A stretch of 64,000 nt of DNA from Delftia tsuruhatensis (GTDB taxonomy: Bacteria; Pseudomonadota; Gammaproteobacteria; Burkholderiales; Burkholderiaceae_C), in the NCBI RefSeq assembly GCF_903815225.1, contig NZ_LR813084.1, positions 5,790,001 through 5,854,000 of the forward strand, given 5' to 3'. Made by a program: the position numbers and the translations under genes. Shown in pieces: positions 26,119-35,652 of this stretch. How positions within the stretch are numbered: position 1 is the first letter of the stretch; the number at the start of each line of letters is the position of its first letter. The notes beneath the pieces are model-generated. The model did not search any database. It had not been told where the DNA came from and was given only the letters and a program-made list of their open reading frames with translations.

Positions 26119-26771
26119 ACAGCTCTTGCCGCTACACGCCGCGCACCGTGGACGAGATCGCCCGGCGCATCGTGCAGGACATCCCCGACGGTGCCTATGT
26201 GAACCTGGGCATAGGCCAGCCCATGGTCATCGCCAACCATCTGCCGGTCGACCGCGAGATCATCATCCAGAGCGAGAACGGCATCCTGGGCATGGGCCCG
26301 CTGGCCGTGGGCGACGAGGTGGACAGCGAACTGGTGAACGCGGGCAAGCAGAATGTGACACTGCTGCCGGGCGGCTCCATCTTCCACCACGGCGACTCCT
26401 TCACCATGATCCGTGGCGGACACCTGGACATCTGCGTGCTGGGGGCCTTCCAGGTCTCGGCGCGCGGCGACCTGGCCAACTGGCGCACGCCGGACTCCGA
26501 TGCCATCCCCGCCGTGGGCGGTGCCATGGACCTGGCCCAGGGCGCGAAACAGGTGTTCGTGATGATGGAGCACCGCACGCGGCAGGGCCAGTCCAAGCTG
26601 GTGGAGCGCTGCAGCTATCCGCTGACCGGCGCCGGCGTGGTGGACCGCATCTACACCGACCTGGCCACGCTGGCCGTGGTGCCGCTGGGCCTGCGCGTGG
26701 TGGACCGCGTGCCGGGCCTGTCGCATGCCGAACTGGAAGACCTTTCCCAATTGCAACTGATGGAGGCCTGA
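26115..26771 (+). CDS. 3-oxoacid CoA-transferase family, subunit B
   Basis: This encodes 218 residues. The catalytic glutamate is E54 in IIQSENGILGMG, which forms the gamma-glutamyl-CoA intermediate. GIGQPMVIANHL precedes it and GGAMDLAQGAKQVFVMMEH follows, as in PcaJ/ScoB. A strong AGGAGG ribosome binding site lies within the end of subunit A. Confidence 0.94.
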   Translation: MNSSCRYTPRTVDEIARRIVQDIPDGAYVNLGIGQPMVIANHLPVDREIIIQSENGILGMGPLAVGDEVDSELVNAGKQNVTLLPGGSIFHHGDSFTMIRGGHLDICVLGAFQVSARGDLANWRTPDSDAIPAVGGAMDLAQGAKQVFVMMEHRTRQGQSKLVERCSYPLTGAGVVDRIYTDLATLAVVPLGLRVVDRVPGLSHAELEDLSQLQLMEA

Positions 26772-26773
26772 GC

Positions 26774-27766
26774 ATGTTCCCTCGCCTGTCCCCCCGGCGC
26801 CTGGCACGCGCCCTGCTGGCGGCCCTGGCCGCCGGCACGCTGGCCGCTTCGTGGAGCGCGCACGCCAGCGACTATCCCGGCCGGCCCGTCAAGATCGTCG
26901 TGGGCTTCACGCCCGGCGGCAGCGGAGATGCCGTGGCGCGCATCCTGGCCCAGTCCTTCGGCCAGATCCTGGGCCAGTCCTTCGTGGTCGAGAACCGGCC
27001 CGGAGCCAACGGCAACCTGGCCACGGATGTCGTGCGCCGCTCCGAGCCCGATGGCTACACGCTGTTCTACACCTCGATAGGACACGCCACCAACCCGCTG
27101 CTGTACAAGGAGGCTCGCTACGACCCGGTCCGTGACTTCACGCCCATAGGCCAGGTGCTGAGCGCGCCCAACGTGCTGGTGGTGCCCGCCAGCTCGCCAT
27201 TCAAGACCGTGCAGGAGCTGGTCGCCTATGCGCAGGCCCACCCCGGCCAATTGAACTTCGCCTCGTCGGGCGTGGGCGCCTCGGTGCACCTGTCGGGCGA
27301 GATGTTCAAGTACTACGCCAAGGTGGACATGGTCCACGTGCCCTACAAGGGATCGGGCAGCCTCATGCCCGACCTGCTGTCGGGCACGGTGTCCCTGGCC
27401 TTTCCCAACCTGCCCACCGCCATGCCGCTGGTACGGCGCGGACAGTTGCGCGCCCTGGGCGTGACCACGCGCACGCGCTCGGCCGCCGCGCCCGACATCG
27501 CGACCATCGCCGAATCCGGCGTGCCGGCCTATGACATGTCCACCTGGTACGGCCTGGTCGCACCGGCCCAGCTGCCGGCCGACATACAGAAAAAGCTCAG
27601 CGAGGCGCTGATCAGGACGCTGAACGACCCCGAGGTGCGCAACAAGCTCGTGGCCCAGGGCATGGACCCCCGGCCCAGCACGCCCGAGGAGTTCGCCCGC
27701 TTCATCGCCGATGAGTCCCAGCGCTGGTCCGGCCTGCTCAAGAGCCTGAACCTCGCCGCCAACTGA
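26774..27766 (+). CDS. Bug/TctC-family periplasmic solute receptor
   Basis: This encodes 330 residues. The signal peptide (residues 1 to about 32, ending SWSAHAS) is followed by YPGRPVKIVVGFTPGGSGD, the classic N-terminus of Bug proteins, and ENRPGANGNLA. These receptors bind carboxylates such as dicarboxylates or aromatic acids and feed TctAB-type or other transporters; no TctAB genes are present here. It is the last gene of the IclR-associated operon, two bases after the CoA-transferase. Confidence 0.93.
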   Translation: MFPRLSPRRLARALLAALAAGTLAASWSAHASDYPGRPVKIVVGFTPGGSGDAVARILAQSFGQILGQSFVVENRPGANGNLATDVVRRSEPDGYTLFYTSIGHATNPLLYKEARYDPVRDFTPIGQVLSAPNVLVVPASSPFKTVQELVAYAQAHPGQLNFASSGVGASVHLSGEMFKYYAKVDMVHVPYKGSGSLMPDLLSGTVSLAFPNLPTAMPLVRRGQLRALGVTTRTRSAAAPDIATIAESGVPAYDMSTWYGLVAPAQLPADIQKKLSEALIRTLNDPEVRNKLVAQGMDPRPSTPEEFARFIADESQRWSGLLKSLNLAAN

Positions 27767-27780
27767 GCACGCCACCGGGA

Positions 27781-27820
27781 AAAAAGGCCCGCCGATCCCA
27801 GGACCGGCGGGCCTTTTTTC
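27781..27820. terminator. Bidirectional terminator between convergent genes
   Basis: AAAAAAGGCCCGCCG pairs perfectly with CGGCGGGCCTTTTTT around a 10-base loop. It ends both the Bug operon and the convergent amidohydrolase gene. Confidence 0.95.
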
Positions 27821-27839
27821 GCCTCCACCCGGACGCGGT

Positions 27840-28787
27840 TCAGAGGCTGCGCGGATCGGTGGTCATCAATTGTTCGACCAGCACCTTCAGGTCCGTCGTC
27901 AGGCGCAGGTAGCCGGCCTGGTCCAGCGCCAGGGTCTGCTCGTCCATGTAGAGCTTGCGGTTGATCTCGATCTGGATACTGTGGCGGTGCTCGGCGGGCT
28001 TGCCGTAGCGACGCACCAGCTCCACGCCCTTGTAGGGGTGGTTGTAGTCCACGCTGTAGCCGCGCTCGCGCAGGAAGGCGCAGATGCGCTCGGACAGCGC
28101 GGGGCTGGCCGTGCTGCCGTCGCGGTCGCCGATGACGAAGTCCGCATGCACCAGCCCCGGATGCAGCGTGGCATGGCTGGCGGCCACGGAGGGCATGGAA
28201 TGGCAGTTGATGTGGATGCTGTAGCCATGGCGCGCATGGGCCGCGTCGATGGCCCGCTCGACGGCCGCGTGGTAGGGCTTCCAGCAGCGCTCGATGCGCC
28301 GCAGCAATTCATCGGCGGGCAGCAGGCGGTCATAGATGGGAACGCCCTCGTCGGTGAACTTCCAGATCAGGCCCTTGCCCAGGCGCACCTTCTGCAGAAC
28401 GACCGGGTCCGTGGTCACGGGCAGGGGCCAATCACCCTCGATCATGCTGGTGTCGATCTCGGTGGTGTCGCGGTTGGCGTCCAGGTAGATGCGCGGGAAA
28501 TGCGCCTCCACCCAGCCCACGCCCAGGCCGGGCGCGAAGGCGTAGATCTTCTCCACATGGGTGTCCTCGGCCTGGCGCAGCGTGGCCAGCGGCAGGCAGG
28601 AGCCGAAGTCCGCCGGATACACCGTGCCGCTGTGTGGCGAGTCCAGCACCACGGCGCTGGTGCCGGCCACGCTGGTCACCATGGGCTGCGCGGCATCGGC
28701 CGCACCTGGGCCGGCCGCACCGGAGCCTGCCGCACCGGGCAGGGATTGCAGGAAGTTCTGACTGATCAGTCGCAGGACGGGATGCAT
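27840..28787 (-). CDS. N-formylglutamate amidohydrolase family protein
   Basis: This encodes 315 residues. The family splits N-formylglutamate to glutamate and formate in histidine degradation (HutG type) and includes related amidohydrolases. Motifs are DSPHSGTVYP (49-58), DTHVEKIYA, DANRDTTEID and HINCHSMPS, with probable metal-binding His and Asp. A Gly/Ala-rich stretch (18-33) precedes the domain. No other hut genes are here, so the substrate may differ. The Bug receptor upstream is read in the same direction and may deliver it. Confidence 0.85.
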   Translation of the reverse strand: MHPVLRLISQNFLQSLPGAAGSGAAGPGAADAAQPMVTSVAGTSAVVLDSPHSGTVYPADFGSCLPLATLRQAEDTHVEKIYAFAPGLGVGWVEAHFPRIYLDANRDTTEIDTSMIEGDWPLPVTTDPVVLQKVRLGKGLIWKFTDEGVPIYDRLLPADELLRRIERCWKPYHAAVERAIDAAHARHGYSIHINCHSMPSVAASHATLHPGLVHADFVIGDRDGSTASPALSERICAFLRERGYSVDYNHPYKGVELVRRYGKPAEHRHSIQIEINRKLYMDEQTLALDQAGYLRLTTDLKVLVEQLMTTDPRSL

Positions 28788-28906
28788 GAGGAATGGGTCT
28801 GTCTCGTTTACGCATTGCGCCGCAGCGCTGCGGGCGCCCCTCCATGCAACCGGCGCGCCCCAGGCCAGGGTCGCCGAGCAAGGGCCGCCCCGCAGCGAGG
28901 GCGTCG

Positions 28907-28956
28907 TCCCCCTCCCTCGCGTAGCGAGCAGAGAGGGGGAAGGCGCATCAGCGCCT
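28907..28956. repeat. Extragenic palindromic element
   Basis: A long imperfect stem (TCCCCCTC...CCTCGC against GCGAGC...GAGGGGGA, 28907-28940) is followed by the hairpin AGGCGC-ATCA-GCGCCT (28941-28956). The style is that of multicopy extragenic repeats in Comamonadaceae. It lies between the Bug receptor and the amidohydrolase. Confidence 0.7.
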
Positions 28957-28967
28957 CAGGGGGAACT

Positions 28968-29936
28968 TCAATCCAGCTGGATCTGGGCGGTGGCGGCCAC
29001 CTTCTTCATCTTGGCCACTTCGCTGGCGATCTGCTTGGTGAAGGCTTCGCTGCTGGTGCCGGAGATGTACAGGCCCTGGGCCGCCATGCGCTTTTGCACG
29101 GCCGGGTCCTTGAGCGCGGCGACGATGGCCTTCTGCACGCGCGCGACCTGCTCGGGCGGGGTGCTCTTGGGAGCCACGAGGCCGAACCAGGAGGGATCGT
29201 TCAGGTCGGCGTGGCCGGCTTCGGCATAGGTCTGCACCTCGGGCAGCACGTCCAGGCGCTCGTGCCAGGACACGGCCAGGGCCTTGACCTTGCCACCCTT
29301 GATGTGGGGCAGCGAGGAAGCCACCTGGTCGAAGTACACGGGCACCTGGCCGCCGAGCACGTCGTTGATGGCCGGGCCCGCACCACGGTAGGGAATGTGC
29401 TGCATCTCGGTGCCCGTGCTCTTCATGAACTGGGCGCCCCACATGTGGCCGATGGTGCCGTTGCCGGGCGTGGCGAAGCTGACCTTGCCGGGGTTGGCCT
29501 TGAGGTATTTCACGAACTCGGCGAAGTTGTTGACCGGCACGAGCTTGGGGTTGATCACGATCACGCCGGGCGCCTTGACGATCTCGGTCACGCCGACGAA
29601 GTCGTTGATGGCGTCGTAGGGCAGCTTCTTGAACACGGCGGGGTTCACGCCGTGGGTGGACAGCGTGGCGATGCCGAAGGTCACGCCGTCGGTGGCGCGA
29701 GCCACTTCGGCCATGCCGATGGAGCCGCCCGCGCCGGCCTTGTTCTCGATCACCACGGCCTGGCCGCCCAGCAGCTTGGGCAGCACGTCCTGCATGTTGC
29801 GCGGGACCATGTCGGTGGAGCCACCGGCGGGGAACGGGACAACGATGCGCAGGGGGCGCGAGGTTTCCTGGGCAAAGGACATTCCAGGAACGACAGAAGA
29901 AGCGGCGATGGAAGCGAGGAAATGGCGTCGTTGCAT
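28968..29936 (-). CDS. Bug/TctC-family periplasmic solute receptor
   Basis: This encodes 322 residues. The signal peptide carries a twin-arginine-like start (MQRRHFLASIAAS) and ends near SFAQE. The mature part begins RPLRIVVPFPAGGSTDMV and contains ENKAGAGGSIG and HIPYRGAGPA, all typical of Bug receptors. Ligand unknown. It is divergent from a LysR regulator across 109 bases, so that regulator probably controls it. Confidence 0.93.
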   Translation of the reverse strand: MQRRHFLASIAASSVVPGMSFAQETSRPLRIVVPFPAGGSTDMVPRNMQDVLPKLLGGQAVVIENKAGAGGSIGMAEVARATDGVTFGIATLSTHGVNPAVFKKLPYDAINDFVGVTEIVKAPGVIVINPKLVPVNNFAEFVKYLKANPGKVSFATPGNGTIGHMWGAQFMKSTGTEMQHIPYRGAGPAINDVLGGQVPVYFDQVASSLPHIKGGKVKALAVSWHERLDVLPEVQTYAEAGHADLNDPSWFGLVAPKSTPPEQVARVQKAIVAALKDPAVQKRMAAQGLYISGTSSEAFTKQIASEVAKMKKVAATAQIQLD

Positions 29937-30009
29937 ACGGTCTTTCTTACAAACAAGTTCAGATTAAAAGAAATCTGCCCACAAAAAAAGCAAATACTGT
30001 GCCTGTTAA

Positions 30010-30026
30010 TATTCCGAACAGGAATA
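30010..30026. promoter_or_regulatory. Candidate LysR-type operator
   Basis: TATTCC-GAACA-GGAATA is a perfect dyad that contains a T-N11-A core (T30012, A30024). It lies 20 bases upstream of the LysR-type gene and between it and the divergent Bug gene. Confidence 0.6.
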
Positions 30027-30045
30027 CTTTCATCATATCCCTGTC

Positions 30046-31041
30046 ATGAGTTTGCGCCGCCTCAACCCGCCCATACATCTGCTGCGCGCTTTCTCCACCG
30101 TGGTGCGCTTCGGGGGCGTCTCGCGCGCGGCCGAGGCCTTGCACCTGACGCAAAGCGCAGTCAGCAAGCAGATCCAGGAGCTGGAGAAGTGGGTGGGCGT
30201 GGCGCTGTTCGAACGCGAGCGCAAGCGGCTGAGCCTGACGCCCGCGGGCGAGCGCTATGAACGCGCAGTGCGCGCCCTGCTGGGCCAGCTGGAGGCCGCC
30301 ACCCTCGAACTCATCACCAGCGACGACAGCCGAGGCGCGCTGCACCTGTCGTCCCTGCCGACCTTCGCGGCCAAGTGGCTGATCCCCAGGCTGCCCCAGT
30401 TCCAGCAGCGCTATCCACAGATCACGCTGCACTTTGTACCCTACGTACACAGCTACCAATTTGACAGTCCCGGGCTGGACTGCGCCATCCTGTTCGGGGA
30501 CGGGCATTGGAGCGGCGCCCACGCCCACTATCTGGTGGGACGCCAGGTGGCGCTGATCGCGCCGCCGCGCGGCGCGGGGCCGGAGGCACGCATCACCACC
30601 CCCCAGGACGTGGCGCGCTGCACGCGGCTGCGCCATGTGACCATTCCCGACGCATGGGCGCGCTGGAGCGAGGCCCACGGCATCCACGGCATCAGTCCGT
30701 TCGCGGGCCCGCAGTTCGACCAGTTCCAGACCATCATCCGCGCCGTCATGGCCGGCATGGGCATCGCCCTGGTGCCGCGCTGCCTGGTGGAGGACGAGAT
30801 CGCGGCCGGCCTGGTGCACGAGCCCCTGCCCCAGCACGGCTACCAGAGCGCCCTGGGCTACTGGCTGTGCTATCCGGCCGACCGCGCCAACCACGGCACG
30901 CTGGGCATCTTCCGCAACTGGCTGGTGGACCACGCGGCGCAGACACCGGGCCGGGTGGCCGTCGCACCCGTGGCCCCCGGTGAATCAGCCCCCTCCGATC
31001 CGCCAGCGCCTCCTACCTCGGCGGCGCGCGCAGCGCCGTGA
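30046..31041 (+). CDS. LysR-family transcriptional regulator (GcvA-like)
   Basis: This encodes 331 residues. The N-terminal winged helix (about 7-66) reads HLLRAFSTVVRFGGVSRAAE, then LHLTQSAVSKQIQELE. The effector domain follows with AAKWLIPRLPQFQQRYPQI, typical of the GcvA subgroup. The C-terminal 25 residues are Pro/Ala-rich and overlap the convergent histidine kinase gene by 29 bases. It probably regulates the divergent Bug receptor gene. Confidence 0.93.
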   Translation: MSLRRLNPPIHLLRAFSTVVRFGGVSRAAEALHLTQSAVSKQIQELEKWVGVALFERERKRLSLTPAGERYERAVRALLGQLEAATLELITSDDSRGALHLSSLPTFAAKWLIPRLPQFQQRYPQITLHFVPYVHSYQFDSPGLDCAILFGDGHWSGAHAHYLVGRQVALIAPPRGAGPEARITTPQDVARCTRLRHVTIPDAWARWSEAHGIHGISPFAGPQFDQFQTIIRAVMAGMGIALVPRCLVEDEIAAGLVHEPLPQHGYQSALGYWLCYPADRANHGTLGIFRNWLVDHAAQTPGRVAVAPVAPGESAPSDPPAPPTSAARAAP

Positions 31042-32464
31042 AGCGCACGCTGAACCGCGCGCCCGGCGGCTGCTGGCCGGGATGCGCATCCTCCAGCAGC
31101 ACCTGGGCGCCATGCTGGCGCGCGATCTCCAGCACGATAGGCAGGCCCAGGCCCGAGCCGTCGGCCTCCGAGCCCAGGACCCGGTAGAACGGCTGGAACA
31201 CCAGCTCGCGTTCGGCCTCGGCCACTCCCGGCCCCGAGTCCTCCACCTGCAGCAACAGGACCTGGCCGAAGGGGTCGGCCAGCACACGCACCGTGACCAT
31301 GCCGGGTCTTTCGCTGCTGGAAGGCGTGTAGTTGATGGCGTTGTCCACGAGGTTGCGCACCAGCTCGGTCAGCAGCGTGGCATTGCCCTGCAGCCAGACG
31401 CCGGCCGCCGAGGCCTCGGCACCGTCGTAGCCCAGATCCACATGCTTGTCCATGGCACGCGGCAGGCAGTCACGCACCACGTCGGTGACGATGCGCACCA
31501 GGTTGCATGGCTGCATGGCCAGGCCACGGCCCACGCTCTCGGCACGGGCCAGCGCCAGCAGCTGGTTGACGGTGTGCGTGGCACGCATGCTGGAGCGCGC
31601 GATCTGCGCCAGTGACTGCCGCAACTCCTGCGTGCTCATGCCCTCGCGCTGCGCCAGTTCGGCCTGCATGCGCAATCCGGCCAGTGGCGTCTTGAGCTGG
31701 TGGGCCGCATCGGCCAGAAAACGCTTTTGCGTGGCCAGCGAATCGCCCAGCCGACCCAGCAGGTCATTGACCGAATCCACCAGCGGCACGACCTCCAGCG
31801 GCACGTCCTTGTGGTGGATGGGCGAAAGGTCCTCGGGCCGGCGCGCGCGGATGCGTTCCTCCAGCCGGTGCAACGGCTTGATGCCCCGCGCCAGCGCCAG
31901 CCACACCAGCAGCGCGGCCAGCGGCAGGATGACGAACTGCGGCAGCATCACGCCCTTGATGATTTCCGTGGCCAGCACACTGCGCTTTTCGCGCGTCTCG
32001 GCCACCTGGACCAGGGCCAGGGGCTCGCCGGGCAGCGGCATGCGCACCCAGACATGGGCCACGCGCAGGTCGATGCCGCGAAACTCCGCATCGCGCAGTT
32101 GCACCGCGCCCCCACCGGCCGGCGTATCGGACTCGGGAGGCTGGGGCAGTTCGCGCTCGCCGGCCAGGTATTCGCCCTTGACGCCCAGCACCTGGAAATA
32201 CACGGTGTCCGACTCGTCGGCACGCAGGATCTCGCTGGCCGACTGCGGCAGGTTGAACAGCACCTTGCCCTGCTGCACCATCACCAGCTGTGCCAGCGCC
32301 TGGGCGTTGTACTCCAGCGCCCGGTCGAACGGCTTGTTGGCCAGCCCCTGGGCCACCAGCCAGGTCAGCGCCAGGCTCACGGGCCACAGCAGCAGCAGCG
32401 GCGTGAGCATCCAGTCGAGGATCTCGCCGAACAGGGAGCGCTGTTCACGCTGGAAGATTTTCAT
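31013..32464 (-). CDS. Sensor histidine kinase, TctE-like
   Basis: This encodes 483 residues. Two membrane segments (about 20-40 and 173-194) flank a periplasmic sensor of about 130 residues of the 2CSK_N type. A HAMP-like linker leads to the dimerisation domain with phospho-acceptor H255 in ADAAHQLKTPLAGL. The ATP-binding domain has NLVDNAINYTP (N box), VEDSGPGV (G1) and GSGLGLPIV (G2). In the TctDE family it senses tricarboxylates and controls tct transport genes, none of which lie here. The response regulator precedes it in the operon. Confidence 0.93.
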   Translation of the reverse strand: MKIFQREQRSLFGEILDWMLTPLLLLWPVSLALTWLVAQGLANKPFDRALEYNAQALAQLVMVQQGKVLFNLPQSASEILRADESDTVYFQVLGVKGEYLAGERELPQPPESDTPAGGGAVQLRDAEFRGIDLRVAHVWVRMPLPGEPLALVQVAETREKRSVLATEIIKGVMLPQFVILPLAALLVWLALARGIKPLHRLEERIRARRPEDLSPIHHKDVPLEVVPLVDSVNDLLGRLGDSLATQKRFLADAAHQLKTPLAGLRMQAELAQREGMSTQELRQSLAQIARSSMRATHTVNQLLALARAESVGRGLAMQPCNLVRIVTDVVRDCLPRAMDKHVDLGYDGAEASAAGVWLQGNATLLTELVRNLVDNAINYTPSSSERPGMVTVRVLADPFGQVLLLQVEDSGPGVAEAERELVFQPFYRVLGSEADGSGLGLPIVLEIARQHGAQVLLEDAHPGQQPPGARFSVRFTALRAPPR

Positions 32465-32549
32465 CGGCGAGCGGCCCTCCCGGCAGGTTCACGGCCCTGC
32501 GGCAGCCGCCACTATGCGCAGGCAAGCCGACCCGGGGCTGACAGCCCCC

Positions 32550-33224
32550 TCAGGCGGCGATCTTCTCAAGGCAGTAGCCCAGGCCGCGCACCGTGGCGAT
32601 GCGGATGGGGCCGCGCTCGATCTTCTTGCGCAGCCGGTGGATGTAGACCTCGATGGCATTGTTGCTGACCTCATCGCCCCATTCGCACAGACGCTCGACC
32701 AGCTGGTCCTTGCTGACCAGGCGGCCCGCGCGCTGCAGCAGCACTTCGAGCAGGCCCAGCTCGCGCGCCGACAGCTCGACCATCTTGCCGTCGATGGTGG
32801 CCACGCGGCCCGCCTGGTCATAGACCAGCGGCCCGTGCTTGATGGTGCTGCTGGCCCCGCCCATGCCGCGCCGCGTCAGTGCGCGCACGCGCGCCTCCAG
32901 TTCGGACAGGGCGAACGGCTTGGCCATGTAGTCGTCCGCACCATAGTCCAATCCCTGGACGCGCTCCTCCACGCTGTCGGCCGCCGTGAGGATCAGCACC
33001 GGCAGTGCGTCGCCGCGCCCGCGCAGCTTCTTGAGCACTTCCAGGCCATGCATCTTGGGCAGGCCCAGGTCCAGGATGAGCAGGTCGAACTCGCTGCTGG
33101 TCATCAACGCGGTATCGGCCTCGCTGCCATTCGATACATGGCTGACCACGGCGCCCGAGCCGCGCAGGCTGCGCAGCAGGCCATCGGCCAGGACCTGGTC
33201 GTCTTCGGCAATCAGAATGCGCAT
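32550..33224 (-). CDS. OmpR-family response regulator, TctD-like
   Basis: This encodes 224 residues. The receiver domain has the acidic pair in IAEDDQ, phospho-acceptor D52 in LILDLGLP and K102 in YMAKPFAL. The C-terminal winged helix shows ELSARELGLLEVLLQ and EVYIHRLRKKIE. It is transcribed first, 85 bases ahead of the kinase, and is the partner of that kinase. Confidence 0.95.
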   Translation of the reverse strand: MRILIAEDDQVLADGLLRSLRGSGAVVSHVSNGSEADTALMTSSEFDLLILDLGLPKMHGLEVLKKLRGRGDALPVLILTAADSVEERVQGLDYGADDYMAKPFALSELEARVRALTRRGMGGASSTIKHGPLVYDQAGRVATIDGKMVELSARELGLLEVLLQRAGRLVSKDQLVERLCEWGDEVSNNAIEVYIHRLRKKIERGPIRIATVRGLGYCLEKIAA

Positions 33225-33323
33225 GGGGATGTCTCCTGAAATACAGGCGCGCTCTGGGAGTTGGAAATGCGCGCCTTTGATCCCCGGGATTCTAGGATGC
33301 GTCGTCCGGCGCCGGCAGCGACC

Positions 33324-33824
33324 TTACCCGAGTGAGCCGCCACCCGCGTAGGCCTCCAGCCCCAGCGCCACCACGGTGGCGATGTCCTCGCCCACCTCTT
33401 CGCGGAATTCGGCCTCGGCCTGGGCCACGGCGTCATGGAAGGCCTGCAGCCAGGCCAGTCCCGCCGGGGTGAAGCGGATACGGCGCACGCGGGCATCCCG
33501 TTCGTCACTTTCGCGTGTGACCAGGCCCCAGGCCTCGCACTGCGCGACCAGATCGGCCATGGACTGCTTGGCCATGCCCGCGCGCTCGGCCAGATCGGTG
33601 AGGCGATCGCCCGCCAGCGACAGGTGGCGCGTGATGTGGATATGGGCCGCGCCCACCTTGTCGCGCGCCGCGAGATTGGACAGCGCCAGCGGCACTTCCA
33701 CATCGCGCGCCATCAGTTGCAGCACGCGGGCATCGAAACGCCGCATGGCGTGCCCCAGCAGGCGGCCCAGGTGGGTCAGGCGCCAGGCATCGGCCGGTGG
33801 TGTGACAGGGGACAGTTCGCTCAT
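33324..33824 (-). CDS. MarR-family transcriptional regulator
   Basis: This encodes 166 residues. The winged helix reads LTDLAERAGMAKQSMADLVAQ, then a wing with RESDERDARVRRIRFTPAG. These repressors usually respond to phenolic compounds. It is divergent from recA, 147 bases away. The target is not apparent; autoregulation is usual. Confidence 0.9.
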   Translation of the reverse strand: MSELSPVTPPADAWRLTHLGRLLGHAMRRFDARVLQLMARDVEVPLALSNLAARDKVGAAHIHITRHLSLAGDRLTDLAERAGMAKQSMADLVAQCEAWGLVTRESDERDARVRRIRFTPAGLAWLQAFHDAVAQAEAEFREEVGEDIATVVALGLEAYAGGGSLG

Positions 33825-33875
33825 GGGCGCATTGTGGGATGAATTCCAACAAGTCAGGCAAACTGACCAAATTTA

Positions 33876-33923
33876 TTGAAAAAGCAAAGCAACAAGCCCA
33901 TAAACTACTGTTCAAGCATCCAG
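33876..33923 (+). promoter_or_regulatory. recA promoter with candidate SOS (LexA) box
   Basis: TTGAAA (33876-33881) and CATAAA (33899-33904) are spaced by 17 bases. Directly downstream, CTGTTCAAGCATCCAG (33908-33923) fits the CTG-N10-CAG pattern of the LexA operator, at a place where bound LexA would block transcription start. Confidence 0.6.
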
Positions 33924-33971
33924 CCTGAATGCAAATACAGAGCTGATCCCATACCTAACCCAGGAGTCCGC

Positions 33972-35072
<1,101 letters not shown>

Positions 35073-35126
35073 GCCCGGCCCCCGACGCAGGAGCCACGGC
35101 GCCTGCACAGACTGGTTAGCCATCTT

Positions 35127-35154
35127 GGCGCAGGTGCGAGCCTGCGCCTTTTTT
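35127..35154 (+). terminator. Terminator/attenuator between recA and recX
   Basis: A perfect 8-bp stem GGCGCAGG / CCTGCGCC with a 6-base loop is followed by six T. It would let only part of recA transcription continue into recX, as known in other bacteria. Confidence 0.85.
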
Positions 35155-35183
35155 ATTCAGGATGATTCAGGAGAAGATGCGGC

Positions 35184-35645
35184 ATGGGATTCGCCAAGCT
35201 GTCGCTCAAGGGCCGCGCGCTGAAGCTGCTGGCCCAGCGTGAGCATTCACGGCTGGAGCTCGAACGCAAGCTCGCCGCCCATGTGCAGGAAGGCGAGGAC
35301 CTGGGCGCCATGCTCGATGCGCTGGAGCAGCGCGGCTTCATCAGCGCCGAGCGCGTGGCCGAATCCGTGTTGCACAGCAAGGCCGCGCGCTTCGGCACGG
35401 CACGCCTGGCACAGGAGCTGCGCAGCAAGGGGCTGGATGATGCACTGGTACGCGCCGCCACGGAGCAATTGCGCGCCACCGAGCTGCAGCGCGCCCTCGC
35501 CGTCTGGCGCCAACGCTTCGGCACTGCGCCTGCCACACCGCAGGAGCGGCTCAAGCAGATGCGCTTCCTGGCATCGCGCGGCTTTGGTGGCGAGATCGCC
35601 AGCAAGGTGGTGCGCGGCCGCGCCGAGGATGGGGATTTGGAGTGA
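35184..35645 (+). CDS. recX: Regulatory protein RecX
   Basis: This encodes 153 residues. RecX binds RecA filaments and limits their growth. The family's helical repeats are visible: ALKLLAQREHSRLELERKL, FISAERVAESVLHSKA, and YG-like KQMRFLASRGFGGEIASKVV. AGGAGA precedes the ATG. Its place right after recA supports the call. Confidence 0.95.
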   Translation: MGFAKLSLKGRALKLLAQREHSRLELERKLAAHVQEGEDLGAMLDALEQRGFISAERVAESVLHSKAARFGTARLAQELRSKGLDDALVRAATEQLRATELQRALAVWRQRFGTAPATPQERLKQMRFLASRGFGGEIASKVVRGRAEDGDLE

Positions 35646-35652
35646 TCAGGCC

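Noticed and set aside
27870-30260. Open frame of 796 codons on the plus strand
   Set aside because: It is opposite the amidohydrolase and Bug receptor genes and shows no domain.
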